A stretch of DNA of 64,000 nt from Paenibacillus agricola. Its GTDB lineage: Bacteria; Bacillota; Bacilli; Paenibacillales; NBRC-103111. The notes beneath the pieces are model-generated. The model searched no databases and was not told the origin of the DNA. It saw only the letters and a program-made list of their open reading frames with translations. The position numbers and the translations under genes are program-made. Shown here one piece after another: positions 1-9,146 of the stretch (position 1 is the first letter of the stretch; every line of letters begins with the position of its first letter). The DNA lies in contig NZ_JAAOIW010000010.1 of the NCBI RefSeq assembly GCF_011440305.1, positions 234,665-298,664 of the forward strand, written 5' to 3'.

Positions 1-2
1 CG

Positions 3-2321
3 AATGTAGGCAATGCCTATACGGCAACCCATCTCGTCGATTCAGGAGACCTGGTGACAGGAGCGCCAGCCACCTTCCAAATCAACGTAAAGAATGCGGG
101 AGGGATCTACTCCTTAACGGTGGAAGCAACTACAGACGGAAGCTCGGTAACGATCATTGGTGCTCAGCCTTCGCCGGTAATCACTAGCCAACCGAGTAAT
201 GCAACGGTAGATCAGGGTGGAAATACAACCTTCTCGGTGACGGCATCCCATGTAACCTCGTATCAATGGCAGGTGAATACAGGTTCGGGCTTCACGAATA
301 TTAGCGATGGTGCTCCATACAGCGGTGTGACAACAGCGACGCTAACAATTACAGGTGCTACAACAGGCTTGAATGGTTACGTGTATCAGGTAATCGCGAG
401 CGGAAGTGTCTTACCAGAAGCTACATCGAATAGCGCAATCTTGACAGTGAATAGCGCACTGGAAGCGTCGACTATAGTCAGTGCAGTAGCAGGAAATGCC
501 AAAGTCAGTCTCACTTGGAATTTAGTAGACGGTTCGACAAGTTATAAAATATTCAATAGCACGACCCCCAATAATTATGGGGCGGCAGCAGCAACACTAA
601 GTGGATCGGTACATAGTAGCGATATAACAGGACTTGTAAATGGAACAACGTATTACTTCGTGGTTAAGGCTGTTAAAGGAAGCTTGGAGAGTACAAATTC
701 AAACGAAGTGAGCACAACCCCTAAAACCGTTCCAACAGTACCTACGGAAGTAACGGCAACAGCAGGAAATGGACAAGCAGCCATTACATTTACGGCTCCA
801 ATTGATGATGGGGGAAGTCCAGTCACGGGTTATGAGATCACATCTTCTCCTGGAAATATTGTGGTCACAGGGACAACCAGCCCGATTACAATAACGGGAC
901 TGTCGAACGGACTGACCTATACGTTCACGGTAAAAGCGATCAATAGCGAAGGCAACAGCGAATTTTCTCATGTCTCTAATGCTGTAATACCATATTCACT
1001 AACAACCAGTTACTATGAGTCTTCATCATCGGACTCAACATCTTCAAGTGTTCAGGAACCGATAAACATAGGAGTTATTGTTCTTGTCAATGGCAAGATT
1101 GAGAACCTAGGTACTGCTACAACAACAACAACAGTCAGAAACCAGAGCGTTACCATAGTAATAATTGACCAGAAAAAGCTAGAGGACAAGCTTGCGGCGG
1201 AAGGCCAAGGTGCGGTGATTACGATTCCGGTCAATACCGAGTCCGATGTTGTAGCTGGAGAGTTTAACGGTCAATTGGTACAATATATGGCGCAAAAGCA
1301 GACCATTGTGGAAATCAAAACGGAGAAAGCCACCTATTCCATGCCTGCGCAACAAATCAATATCGATTCATTATCCAAACAGTTCGGCGAGAACGTAGCG
1401 CTTCAAGACATTAAGATTCAGATCGAAATCGCTACACCGTTAGCGGATACCTTGCAGGTCGTAGAAAGCTCAGCCGTTAAGGGAGAGTTCATGATTGTGG
1501 TCCCACCGCTTCACTTCACAGTTAGAGCTATTTATGGGGATATAACGAAAGAAGTATCCACATTCAATGCCTATGTGGAAAGGACTTTCCCTATACCAGA
1601 CGGTGTAGATCCTAACAAGATCACAACCGGCGTAGTGATTGACGCAGACGGAACCGTTCGCCATGTGCCAACGAGGATTGTCATTGTGGATGGCAAGTAT
1701 TACGCTGTAGTAAGCAGCTTGACGAACAGTACGTACTCCATTGTTTGGCATTCACTTGAATTCAAGGATGTCGCCCAGCATTGGGCAAAGGGTGCTGTGA
1801 ACAACATGGGCTCACGGATGGTCGTAGGCGGCATTGGCAATGATCTATTCAATCCGGATCAAGACATTACTCGCGCTGAGTTTGCAGCGATTGTCGTTCG
1901 TGGACTGGGGCTTAAGTTGAATAACGGAGCAACCACATTTTCGGATGTAGGGACATCGGATTGGTATAGTAGCGCAATCAATACGGCTTACTCCTACCAA
2001 CTTATCAATGGATTTGAAGACGGTACCTTCCGTCCAAATGACAGAATTACCCGAGAACAAGCTATGGTGATTATTGCTAAAGCGATGATGATTACAGAAC
2101 TAAAAGCCAAGCTTTCCGTTCATGCGTCAGACCTAATGCTTCGTTCATACACAGATGTAGCGGATGCGTCCAGTTGGGCACTAACCAGCATGGCTGACGT
2201 CTTGCAGGCAGGTATTATATCAGGAAGAAGTAGTACGGCACTTGCACCAAAAGCTAACATTACGAGAGCTGAGGTTGCAGCGATTGTGGAGCGGTTGCTG
2301 CAAAAGTCTGGCCTGATATAA
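3..2321 (+). CDS. SLH-anchored surface protein with Ig-like and fibronectin III domains (5' end missing)
   Basis: The open frame runs in from the left edge, so the N-terminus and signal peptide lie outside the window. The visible 772 residues start with Ig-like sequence, continue with two fibronectin type III-like modules (about nt 470-980; the second ends in the usual YTFTVKA strand), then a Ser-rich stretch and a beta-rich region without a recognised family. Three SLH domains close the protein (about nt 1762-1920, 1940-2100 and 2150-2321), with motifs such as FEDGTFRPN and ITRAEFAAIV. SLH triplets bind pyruvylated secondary cell-wall polymer, so this is an exported, non-covalently wall-anchored protein. 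An in-frame GTG at 54 has no convincing ribosome binding site and is not the real start. A hairpin terminator follows directly. Function of the exposed part is unknown. Confidence 0.85.
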   Translation, partial: NVGNAYTATHLVDSGDLVTGAPATFQINVKNAGGIYSLTVEATTDGSSVTIIGAQPSPVITSQPSNATVDQGGNTTFSVTASHVTSYQWQVNTGSGFTNISDGAPYSGVTTATLTITGATTGLNGYVYQVIASGSVLPEATSNSAILTVNSALEASTIVSAVAGNAKVSLTWNLVDGSTSYKIFNSTTPNNYGAAAATLSGSVHSSDITGLVNGTTYYFVVKAVKGSLESTNSNEVSTTPKTVPTVPTEVTATAGNGQAAITFTAPIDDGGSPVTGYEITSSPGNIVVTGTTSPITITGLSNGLTYTFTVKAINSEGNSEFSHVSNAVIPYSLTTSYYESSSSDSTSSSVQEPINIGVIVLVNGKIENLGTATTTTTVRNQSVTIVIIDQKKLEDKLAAEGQGAVITIPVNTESDVVAGEFNGQLVQYMAQKQTIVEIKTEKATYSMPAQQINIDSLSKQFGENVALQDIKIQIEIATPLADTLQVVESSAVKGEFMIVVPPLHFTVRAIYGDITKEVSTFNAYVERTFPIPDGVDPNKITTGVVIDADGTVRHVPTRIVIVDGKYYAVVSSLTNSTYSIVWHSLEFKDVAQHWAKGAVNNMGSRMVVGGIGNDLFNPDQDITRAEFAAIVVRGLGLKLNNGATTFSDVGTSDWYSSAINTAYSYQLINGFEDGTFRPNDRITREQAMVIIAKAMMITELKAKLSVHASDLMLRSYTDVADASSWALTSMADVLQAGIISGRSSTALAPKANITRAEVAAIVERLLQKSGLI

Positions 2322-2332
2322 AAAGAATCATT

Positions 2333-2382
2333 GAATAGGGTTATCCCTCGAGCGATAAATGGCTTGAAGGATAACCCTATTT
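2333..2382 (+). terminator. Hairpin terminator after the left-edge SLH gene
   Basis: A 13-bp perfect inverted repeat (arms about 2334-2346 and 2369-2381, core AGGGTTATCC/GGATAACCCT) starts about a dozen bases after the stop codon. The loop is 22 nt and the downstream T run is short, so termination efficiency is uncertain. Confidence 0.65.
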
Positions 2383-2489
2383 CCACCTGAAGACATTCGT
2401 ATCCACAAGATACTTCAAGATGCTTATATGAAGTTAACCACTTATGTTTCGGATATGCTGTTTTGATCGTCATGCGCAACTAAAGTATG

Positions 2490-2520
2490 AAAAAAAACCA
2501 ACCCAATGCGGTCGGCTTTT
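2490..2520. terminator. Possible bidirectional terminator
   Basis: A GC-rich stem with arms around CCAACC and GGTCGG is flanked by eight A on the left and four T on the right. Read on the minus strand it ends in a run of eight T. It lies between the SLH gene and the response regulator gene. Confidence 0.4.
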
Positions 2521-2539
2521 CGTCCTATTTATGATATGT

Positions 2540-2567
2540 TTCACCTTACACGCTATAACGGCTAAAC
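2540..2567 (+). repeat. 28-bp direct repeat, copy 1
   Basis: These 28 bases recur exactly, in the same orientation, at 10136-10163. The sequence begins TTCACCTTACACGC and ends GGCTAAAC. Copy 1 lies upstream of the first response regulator; copy 2 lies just after the broken second histidine kinase. Neither copy is inside an intact gene. Confidence 0.85.
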
Positions 2568-2688
2568 TACTACGACGTTTTGCCTTCAATAAGACTACCG
2601 AAAAAGCCTAGTAACTCGTGCAGAATTATCGCATATTTTGCAAGCCCGTATGCTACTATTGAAGGAAACCAATAAATTCGGAGTGTGA

Positions 2689-3378
2689 TTGGATATAATG
2701 GAACGAATTCTCATCGTGGATGATGAAGTTGATATTCGCCGATTAATTCGTCTGCATATCGAACAAGCCGGAATGCAAGCGGAAGAAGCCGCAACCGGTA
2801 GGGAAGCCATCGAACTGCTTCAAGATCGTAGCTTTGAACTGATGATTCTTGATCTGATGATGGACGACGGCAACGGCTTCGAAGTGCTGAACTATTTGCG
2901 GGAAAACCGATTAGAAATGCTTGTCATCATCCTAAGCGCAAGAAGGCAAGAACAGGACAAAATCATCACGTTAGGTTTGGGTGCCGACGATTACGTCACG
3001 AAACCTTTCAGTCCACTGGAGCTGATTGCCAGAGTCCAAGCCAATATCAGGCGGTTTATTCCCATTGCCAAGAGCCATTCCGAGCTGAACGGTATCGTTC
3101 TCGATTTGAACAATTACAGCCTCCACTGCTACGGGGAAATATATACTTTAACAGGCATGGAATTTGAGCTACTCCATTTATTTATGCGAAATCCTGATCG
3201 CGTCTTTACAAAAAGGGGAATTTACCGACAAATATGGAATCACGATAATTACAACGAAAATAACTTAAGAGTTTATATGAATCGATTACGAAAAATGCTA
3301 GATAACCCCTCTTCGCCCATTAATCATTTTCAAACCATTCGGGGAATCGGCTACCGATTTTCAGGTGATGGGATATGA
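2689..3378 (+). CDS. OmpR/PhoB-family response regulator
   Basis: This 229-residue DNA-binding regulator is activated by phosphorylation. The receiver domain (about 5-120) has the acidic pair Asp11/Asp12, phospho-acceptor Asp55 in LMILDLMM, and Lys106 in DDYVTKPF. A winged-helix domain follows (about 135-229) and ends in the typical RGIGYRF. The start chosen is TTG at 2689, five bases after GGAG; an in-frame ATG at 2698 (MERILIVDD) matches the start of the paralogue at 8457 and is the alternative. The stop overlaps the kinase start by 4 bases (ATGA), so the pair is translationally coupled. Target genes are unknown; the nearby surface-protein genes are candidates by position only. Confidence 0.93.
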   Translation: MDIMERILIVDDEVDIRRLIRLHIEQAGMQAEEAATGREAIELLQDRSFELMILDLMMDDGNGFEVLNYLRENRLEMLVIILSARRQEQDKIITLGLGADDYVTKPFSPLELIARVQANIRRFIPIAKSHSELNGIVLDLNNYSLHCYGEIYTLTGMEFELLHLFMRNPDRVFTKRGIYRQIWNHDNYNENNLRVYMNRLRKMLDNPSSPINHFQTIRGIGYRFSGDGI

Positions 3379-4772
3379 AGCTACGCACGAAGCTATGGTT
3401 GCTCGTTGTTACTAGCATCGTCCTAAGCTTAACCCTGTTCATAGTTCTTTCCGTTTGGATTGGACAAAAGTATAACCAAGGGTACAGTCTGAACTCGCTA
3501 GATAATATCATTAGCACTACGATCAGACAAATGCAGGATGAGCAAGCTTTCGCTAAAGATAGAGTGCAGCCCATTCTAGACAATGCTCACCAGCAAGATC
3601 CCCAGCTGCGATTCGAGTGGATCGCTTCGGATGGCATACCGATCTATGACACCTCCGGCCAATCGATACCTTACAGCTTCAAAGAACTGGCAGATCGGGT
3701 TACTCACTTGCCTACAAATCTATGGACCGACGGAGAACAGATTACATTAGCAGCTTCTACGGACAAAGACGGGCAATCCTATTATTTGTTGGTCAGTCTG
3801 CCAAGTGAAGCGATGGAGCCAGGGCAGTTTTATTTTTTCATGCGAACCTACAAGATTCTATTCACACTAGCTTTGCCGCTCCTTCTTGCCTTTTTAACAC
3901 CTTACTTACTTTCCTTATGGTTTTTTTCCTCTATGAATCGGCGCCTGCGCAAGCTGAACGTCGCACTCAATCGGGTCAATCTGCAAAGCGAAGATATCGA
4001 ATTACAAGATAACGCCAAAGATGAAATCAGTCAACTTAACATGCATTACAATCAGATGACCCGAAGAATTCGGATGCAGATCACTCAGATCGAACAGTTC
4101 GAGAGCAGGCGTAAGGTGCTTCTGTCCAACTTGTCCCATGACCTGCGTACCCCATTAACAATGATCCTTGGATACGCCGAGACCATTCGCGTAGAACATT
4201 ATAAAGATACGAGAGAGCTGAAATCAAGCGTGAAAATCATCCTGCAGCATTCCAGGTACATGGAAAGTTTGCTCAATCAAATTTTGGATGTCTCTAGGCA
4301 GGGTGTTGATGTGCGGAATATTCGTTTTGTCCACGAAGATCTATCCGAACTTATTCGAAAAGTAGTAGCCGATTATTTATTAATTATCGACGAGGACAAC
4401 CTCAACCTTGATTTTAATATCCCTGAAACCGAGTTGGTAGTGCCCATGGATGTTTTGCTGATAGAGCGAGCCCTACGAAATTTGCTAGACAATGCCCTTC
4501 GTTACGGAAACGAAGGCCGTTATCTCGGTGTCCAATTAACTGAGGAGGAAGAAACTGCGATCATTACGATTACTGACAAAGGTAAGGGGGTCAATCCCGA
4601 GGATCGAGATTACATTTTCGATCGCTTTTATCGCAGCGGCGGAAGAGTAGGCCAAGGACTCGGTATGGGTCTCTCCATTGTGAAGGATGTTGCTGAAGCG
4701 CATCAGGGCAGTGTTGAAATGTCGAGCATTCCGTATCAAGAAACGGCGTTCCAAATCAGACTGCCTAAGTAA
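3375..4772 (+). CDS. Membrane sensor histidine kinase
   Basis: This 465-residue kinase is the partner of the response regulator it overlaps by 4 bases. It has a first membrane helix (about 7-29), an extracytoplasmic sensor region of about 130 residues, a second helix (about 161-184) and a HAMP-like linker. The dimerisation/phosphoacceptor motif has His255 in SNLSHDLRTP. The HATPase_c domain carries the N box (NLLDNALRYG), G1 box (DKGKGV), F box (DRFYRSGG) and G2 box (GLGMGLSIV). All catalytic boxes look intact, unlike the paralogue at 9143. The extracellular signal cannot be predicted from sequence. Confidence 0.93.
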   Translation: MKLRTKLWLLVVTSIVLSLTLFIVLSVWIGQKYNQGYSLNSLDNIISTTIRQMQDEQAFAKDRVQPILDNAHQQDPQLRFEWIASDGIPIYDTSGQSIPYSFKELADRVTHLPTNLWTDGEQITLAASTDKDGQSYYLLVSLPSEAMEPGQFYFFMRTYKILFTLALPLLLAFLTPYLLSLWFFSSMNRRLRKLNVALNRVNLQSEDIELQDNAKDEISQLNMHYNQMTRRIRMQITQIEQFESRRKVLLSNLSHDLRTPLTMILGYAETIRVEHYKDTRELKSSVKIILQHSRYMESLLNQILDVSRQGVDVRNIRFVHEDLSELIRKVVADYLLIIDEDNLNLDFNIPETELVVPMDVLLIERALRNLLDNALRYGNEGRYLGVQLTEEEETAIITITDKGKGVNPEDRDYIFDRFYRSGGRVGQGLGMGLSIVKDVAEAHQGSVEMSSIPYQETAFQIRLPK

Positions 4773-4794
4773 AGAACAAATACAGCCTTACCCA

Positions 4795-5142
4795 TCAAAA
4801 AAAGGAGACCCTATGACTAAAGGTCTCCTTGCACCAAATTCTCTTATTTGGTGTTCTACCGTATGCCTTAGCTATCATTACCGCCACTTCCATCCGCGTA
4901 ATATTCGCGAATGGGCGGAAGCTTCCATCGTCATAACCGGACACGATCCCAGCTTCTACAGACTGCGTGATCACGTTCTTCGCCCAATCGGGGATCCTTT
5001 GCGTATCGGTGAAGCTTAACGTTGCGTCTTCACTTGTAAGCTTCAGTGCATTCATAAGCATCATGACGAATTCCGCACGCGTAATTAGGGCATTTGGCTT
5101 AAACGTCCCTTCAGGATAGCCTTCAACAATCCCTTGCTTCAC
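4795..5142 (-). pseudogene. Detached, probably frameshifted SLH tail of the upstream surface protein
   Basis: The frame gives 115 residues from GTG at 5142. It begins in the middle of an SLH domain (KQGIVEGYPEGTFKP, ITRAEFVMM), continues with a second SLH domain (GYDDGSFRP, ITRMEVAVMI), and then runs into the terminator hairpin. The first SLH domain lacks its usual N-terminal half, and there is no signal peptide. The GTG overlaps the TGA of the large surface-protein gene by 4 bases (GTGA), so coupled translation is possible. A small deletion that removed part of the SLH domain and shifted the frame explains all of this best: the tail was probably the C-terminus of the upstream gene. The ending encoded by the hairpin hints at a second frameshift near nt 4840-4860. 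Confidence 0.7.
4797..4830 (-). terminator. Rho-independent terminator of the minus-strand SLH gene
   Basis: On the minus strand AAGGAGACC and GGTCTCCTT form a 9-bp stem followed by a run of seven T. The open frame of the SLH remnant reads straight through it and stops only in the T tract, which suggests that this frame is not the original one at its end. Confidence 0.85.
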
Positions 5143-8075
5143 TGCGTGACTGGGTTGCTGGGGGAAGAAGCAGGGCTTGATCCCACGCCATTCGTTGCAA
5201 CCACCGTAAACGTATATACCGTGCCATACGTCAATCCCGTGACTGTGATCGGACTCGCGGTTGTACCCGTTCCTGTGAATCCTCCTGGACTGGACGTAAC
5301 CGTATAGCCCGTTATCGCACTCCCACCATCACTCAACGGTGCGTCGAAGCTAACCGTTGCTCCGTTTCCTGCGATCGCCGTTACATTCGTCGGAGCGCTC
5401 GGCACACCGATCGGCGCGACGGGTGTGACACTCCCTGATGCCAATGATGCCGCGGAGTCACCTGCAATATTCGTGGCGATTACCGTGAACGTATACGCCG
5501 TGCCATACGTCAATCCCGTGACCGTGATCGGACTCGCGGTTGTACCCGTTCCTGTGGATCCTCCTGGACTGGACATAACCGTATAGCCCGTTATCGCACT
5601 CCCACCATCACTCAACGGTGCGTCGAAGCTAACCGTTGCCGTTGCCGTTCCGTTTCCTGCGATCGCCGTTACATTCGTTGGGACGCTCGGCACACCGATC
5701 GGCGCGACGGGTGTCACACTCCCTGATGCCAATGATGCCGCGGAGTCACCTACAATATTCGTGGCGACTACCGTGAACGTATACGCCGTGCCATACATCA
5801 ATCCCGTGACCGTGATCGGACTCGCGGTTGTACCCGTTCCTGTGAATCCTCCTGGACTGGACGTAACCGTATAGCCCGTTATCGCACTCCCACCATCACT
5901 CAACGGTGCGTCGAAGCTAACCGTTGCCGTTCCGTTTCCTGCGATCGCCGTTACATTCGTTGGGACGCTCGGCACACCGATCAGCGTGACCGGGTTCGGG
6001 TCCGGGTCCGGCTTCCAGTTCGACTTCGAGTTCGTGTTTGATACTGGTGCAGTTGATTGCCCATTGATAGACCTCACACTAGCAAGGTCAGCGCTATTTA
6101 CGAAAATCGTTGCAGGATCTACTCCCGATGAAACGTTCAGATTACCGATAGAAGTGCCGGCTCCCAGAACAAGTTGAGAATTGGCTCCAGTTATCTGAAG
6201 ACTTCCGATCATCCCTTGCACATTCAGGTTAACTGCTCCGGCATTGTCGTGTACGGTCATCTGACCGATGTCCACTGAAGCGGTGAGGGAGGTGCTGCCG
6301 GGTAGTTTAGCGTCGGTCGCAGCCGAATCACCGAGGTTCACCGTAGGGATTGACGTTTGACCAAAATAATTCGCTTTAACGCCAGACTGAACGTTGAGTG
6401 TATCAAGCGAAGACGACTCATCGACGTTGAGGTCGGTATCTACCTTTGCTGTAAACGTGCCGATGGGTGTGCCTACAACATTAATTATCTGCGAGGTGAC
6501 GCTCGTCTTCGCAGTCTCACTGTTTGCGCCTCCAGCGTTGTTCAGTGCTGCTACCCAGAACGCTAAACCTCCCGCATCTGGTGCTCTTCCAAACGTTTTC
6601 TGGTAAAAACTTGTTACAAAAGCTTCGGCATTAGTAGACGATGGGTAAGAAGAAGTTCCTTCCGGAGCCGTCAAAAAGCCTTGGGTAACCGTCGTTATAC
6701 TGACGGGACCAGTTCCGGTATTATTTGAGGCATTATTTAAGGCATTTGCCCAAAAATTAAGGCCCGCGGTGTCTGGGGCGCGGTTAAAGAGAGCAGTATA
6801 AAGATTGCTGACGGTTGTAACTTGGCTTGTGGTGGCAATTGCCAAGGTGCGGACTTCTCCCTTTGACTTGGAGCTTGATTTGGACATCTTGTCCGTACTG
6901 ATTTCTACCTTTTTCAATAGCGCGCTGTTGTACAAATATAATTGACCGAAATCGCTATTGTCGAACCATATATTGGTGATCTGAGATTCAAGACGATCGT
7001 TATCTTTCAAGAAGACCGTTTTGCCTTTAACGAGCACATTGTAGGCAAAGAAATCGGACTGAACTGCCGATGTCAAATTTAAATCCTCTTTAATCTCCAA
7101 GTTAGCCAACACAACGTGATTGGAGTTCACGATTACGCTTCCGATGACCGCGTCACGTTGGGCATCGAATAGTATAGGTGCATCCGTTCCTGTTAATGCG
7201 TCTTTGTATCCGATAATCAGCCCTTCAACAGACTTTATCGTATCCCCAGCAGAGGTGAACTGAATCGCCGCATTGTGCAAAGCAGCTTTGTTCGATGGTT
7301 GAAAAATGCCCTGTACCGATGCACCCGCGTGATAGGTCTGGCCATCAATCTGAATTGTGCCGTTATTGCCAATGTCTTGAATGATAGACGGACTGTAGAA
7401 GGAGCGATAAAGCAGCGTTATCCCTTCTGCCAGCACAATGTTTGCGCTTGGATCGAAGTTATCCTTCGATTTCCCGTTCGCAATACCCGCTTTCGTCAAG
7501 GCGCCTATTGCGCCAGCATACCAGCTATTCTGCGGAACATCACGGAATCCGCTGCCGACTTGCGGCTCTGGCTTCAGCTTCTTGGCCGTAACAATCAAGC
7601 TCGCCACTTCAGCCCTTGTAATCTCTATGTCCTGACGGAACGTGCCATCTTCGTAACCTGCCACCAGCCCCTCATTATGGAGGGCAGTAACATACCCGGT
7701 TAAATCACCGCCAACAGACATATCCTTAAACGGTAAGGTGCTTTTGGATGGGGACAGACCTAATGAGATCGCAAGAAACTTAGCAAAATCACCACGTGTC
7801 ATAACAAGCTGGGGACTCAGGTTATCTCCTTGCTTTGGATTAAGAATTCCCAGCATAATCCAAGCGTTAACCGCCTCTGCGTACCATGCTGTATCTGGTA
7901 CATCCGAAAAGCGTTGCACGTTCTTCATGGGTTGGGCAGAAGTAGCAGATCCCTCCTGGCTTACCTGCGGCTTCGGAGATTCGGCCGCCACACTAAAGGG
8001 AGAGCAGATGGTCAGTAATAGTAACGAAACGAGTGCAACATTCAGCCATTTTGTACGATTAATAGTAAATAACAT
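5139..8075 (-). CDS. SLH surface protein with DUF4214 and three fibronectin III repeats
   Basis: This is a 978-residue exported protein. Start at ATG 8075 is supported by AAGGAG seven bases upstream and by an immediate signal peptide (hydrophobic core ALVSLLLLTI, probable cleavage after VAA). Three N-terminal SLH domains follow (about residues 45-225; motifs GYEDGTFRQ and ITRAEVASLI), then a region of unassigned beta-rich sequence. A DUF4214 region has two copies of the LFNRAPD...GLNFW / TFGRAPD...GLAFW type. At the C-terminus are three nearly identical fibronectin III modules. The SLH part should hold the protein on the wall; DUF4214 occurs in many secreted adhesins and enzymes. The gene ends abruptly after the third fibronectin module and a broken SLH segment follows in another frame, so it may have lost a C-terminal anchor. 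It lies between two related two-component systems. Confidence 0.87.
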   Translation of the reverse strand: MLFTINRTKWLNVALVSLLLLTICSPFSVAAESPKPQVSQEGSATSAQPMKNVQRFSDVPDTAWYAEAVNAWIMLGILNPKQGDNLSPQLVMTRGDFAKFLAISLGLSPSKSTLPFKDMSVGGDLTGYVTALHNEGLVAGYEDGTFRQDIEITRAEVASLIVTAKKLKPEPQVGSGFRDVPQNSWYAGAIGALTKAGIANGKSKDNFDPSANIVLAEGITLLYRSFYSPSIIQDIGNNGTIQIDGQTYHAGASVQGIFQPSNKAALHNAAIQFTSAGDTIKSVEGLIIGYKDALTGTDAPILFDAQRDAVIGSVIVNSNHVVLANLEIKEDLNLTSAVQSDFFAYNVLVKGKTVFLKDNDRLESQITNIWFDNSDFGQLYLYNSALLKKVEISTDKMSKSSSKSKGEVRTLAIATTSQVTTVSNLYTALFNRAPDTAGLNFWANALNNASNNTGTGPVSITTVTQGFLTAPEGTSSYPSSTNAEAFVTSFYQKTFGRAPDAGGLAFWVAALNNAGGANSETAKTSVTSQIINVVGTPIGTFTAKVDTDLNVDESSSLDTLNVQSGVKANYFGQTSIPTVNLGDSAATDAKLPGSTSLTASVDIGQMTVHDNAGAVNLNVQGMIGSLQITGANSQLVLGAGTSIGNLNVSSGVDPATIFVNSADLASVRSINGQSTAPVSNTNSKSNWKPDPDPNPVTLIGVPSVPTNVTAIAGNGTATVSFDAPLSDGGSAITGYTVTSSPGGFTGTGTTASPITVTGLMYGTAYTFTVVATNIVGDSAASLASGSVTPVAPIGVPSVPTNVTAIAGNGTATATVSFDAPLSDGGSAITGYTVMSSPGGSTGTGTTASPITVTGLTYGTAYTFTVIATNIAGDSAASLASGSVTPVAPIGVPSAPTNVTAIAGNGATVSFDAPLSDGGSAITGYTVTSSPGGFTGTGTTASPITVTGLTYGTVYTFTVVATNGVGSSPASSPSNPVTQ
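5145..5985 (-). repeat. Three near-identical tandem fibronectin III coding repeats
   Basis: Three blocks with starts offset by 279 and 288 bp are almost identical at nucleotide level. They differ by a few substitutions and by copy number of a GCCGTT unit (residues ATVS, TATVS and TATATVS). Such similarity points to recent duplication or gene conversion and makes the region prone to length change. Confidence 0.85.
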
Positions 8076-8321
8076 TGAGAGTCTCCTTTTTGGTCGTTCA
8101 ATTAATGAAAATATAATGATTGGTTCGCAAGAGGCAGCAGTAGCTCCTGAAGGAAACGAAGTGAGCACGGCGAACTTCGCACGAAATGCATGATGATGAA
8201 TCGGAAGTCCAGCTGCTGCTGATCGCCGCCTTCTTTACTGAAAAGTTCTACGTATCCTATGCCTTCTCAGCCTTCCTAATAAATCATTTGTACTACAAGT
8301 ATAAAGCTTATCTTTCGACTG

Positions 8322-8342
8322 AATCTTAATGAAATCTTAATG
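8322..8342 (+). promoter_or_regulatory. Tandem half-sites typical of an OmpR-family operator
   Basis: AATCTTAATG occurs twice with an exact 11-bp period (8322-8331, 8333-8342). OmpR/PhoB-family dimers bind direct repeats spaced by one helical turn. The site lies between the divergent SLH gene (start 8075) and response regulator gene (start 8457), so either could be regulated, possibly by that regulator itself. Confidence 0.5.
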
Positions 8343-8456
8343 GGTTTCCAAGACCATGACATTTTTCGACATATCGAGACAGTATTCTTGTGTTTTTTCC
8401 TTGATAGGTTTGGTATGATTAAAAAACAATTATTCTTGCAGAGAGTGGGCGACAAC

Positions 8457-9146
8457 ATGAGTCAAATTTTAATAGTCGATGACGAGCCTGACATTCGCGC
8501 GCTGATTCGTATTCACCTAGAGCGTGCGGGCTTGCAAATCATCGAAGCCGAGTCGGGGCGGCAGGCGATCGAGCGGATCCAGGAGCATCCCATTGAATTA
8601 ATAATCTTGGACATCATGATGGACGATGGGAATGGCTTCGAGGTGCTTCACTATTTGCGCAAAACCAGTTCAAAAACGCTCGTTGTCGCGCTTAGTGCCA
8701 GAAGAGAGGTACAGGATAAAGTGGACACGCTCGGCTTGGGGGCGGACGATTATATCACGAAGCCATTTAGCCCGATGGAGCTGATTGCCCGTGTTCAGGC
8801 TCAATTAAGGAGATATACTTCTCATACATCGCATCAGTCCGAGATCATTCGATTGAATAACCTGGTTCTCGATGTAGACAATTTAATTCTTCACAATGGC
8901 GGGATACGGCACCCATTAACCGAGATTGAATGCGAGCTTCTACAATTATTTATGACAAATCCCGATCGCACGCTGACCAGGAGAGACATCTACCAACATA
9001 TCTGGAAGCATGAAAATTGTAACAACAATAACTTGAGTGTATTTATCAACCGGCTCCGTACGATGCTCGAAAACACTGCTGATTCCCCGCTTCACCTTCA
9101 TACCGTACGTGGAATTGGATATCGTTTCTCGGGAGATGGACGATGA
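8457..9146 (+). CDS. OmpR/PhoB-family response regulator (paralogue, kinase lost)
   Basis: The protein has 229 residues, the same length as the regulator at 2689, and is clearly its paralogue over the whole length. Acidic pair Asp8/Asp9, phospho-acceptor Asp52 in IILDIMM, Lys103 in DDYITKPF and the closing RGIGYRF are present. The ATG at 8457 was chosen because the receiver fold starts at once (MSQILIVDD); upstream in-frame codons to 8340 are probably not translated. The stop overlaps the start of a kinase pseudogene by 4 bases. With its own kinase destroyed, the regulator is either an orphan or takes phosphate from the intact paralogous kinase at 3375, which is an inference. Confidence 0.9.
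   Translation: MSQILIVDDEPDIRALIRIHLERAGLQIIEAESGRQAIERIQEHPIELIILDIMMDDGNGFEVLHYLRKTSSKTLVVALSARREVQDKVDTLGLGADDYITKPFSPMELIARVQAQLRRYTSHTSHQSEIIRLNNLVLDVDNLILHNGGIRHPLTEIECELLQLFMTNPDRTLTRRDIYQHIWKHENCNNNNLSVFINRLRTMLENTADSPLHLHTVRGIGYRFSGDGR

Noticed and set aside
2120..2479. A 119-codon minus-strand frame
   Set aside because: It overlaps the SLH domains and terminator of the left-edge gene and has no recognised content.
7275..7703. A 142-codon plus-strand frame
   Set aside because: It lies opposite the well supported SLH/DUF4214 gene and shows no domain or start signal.
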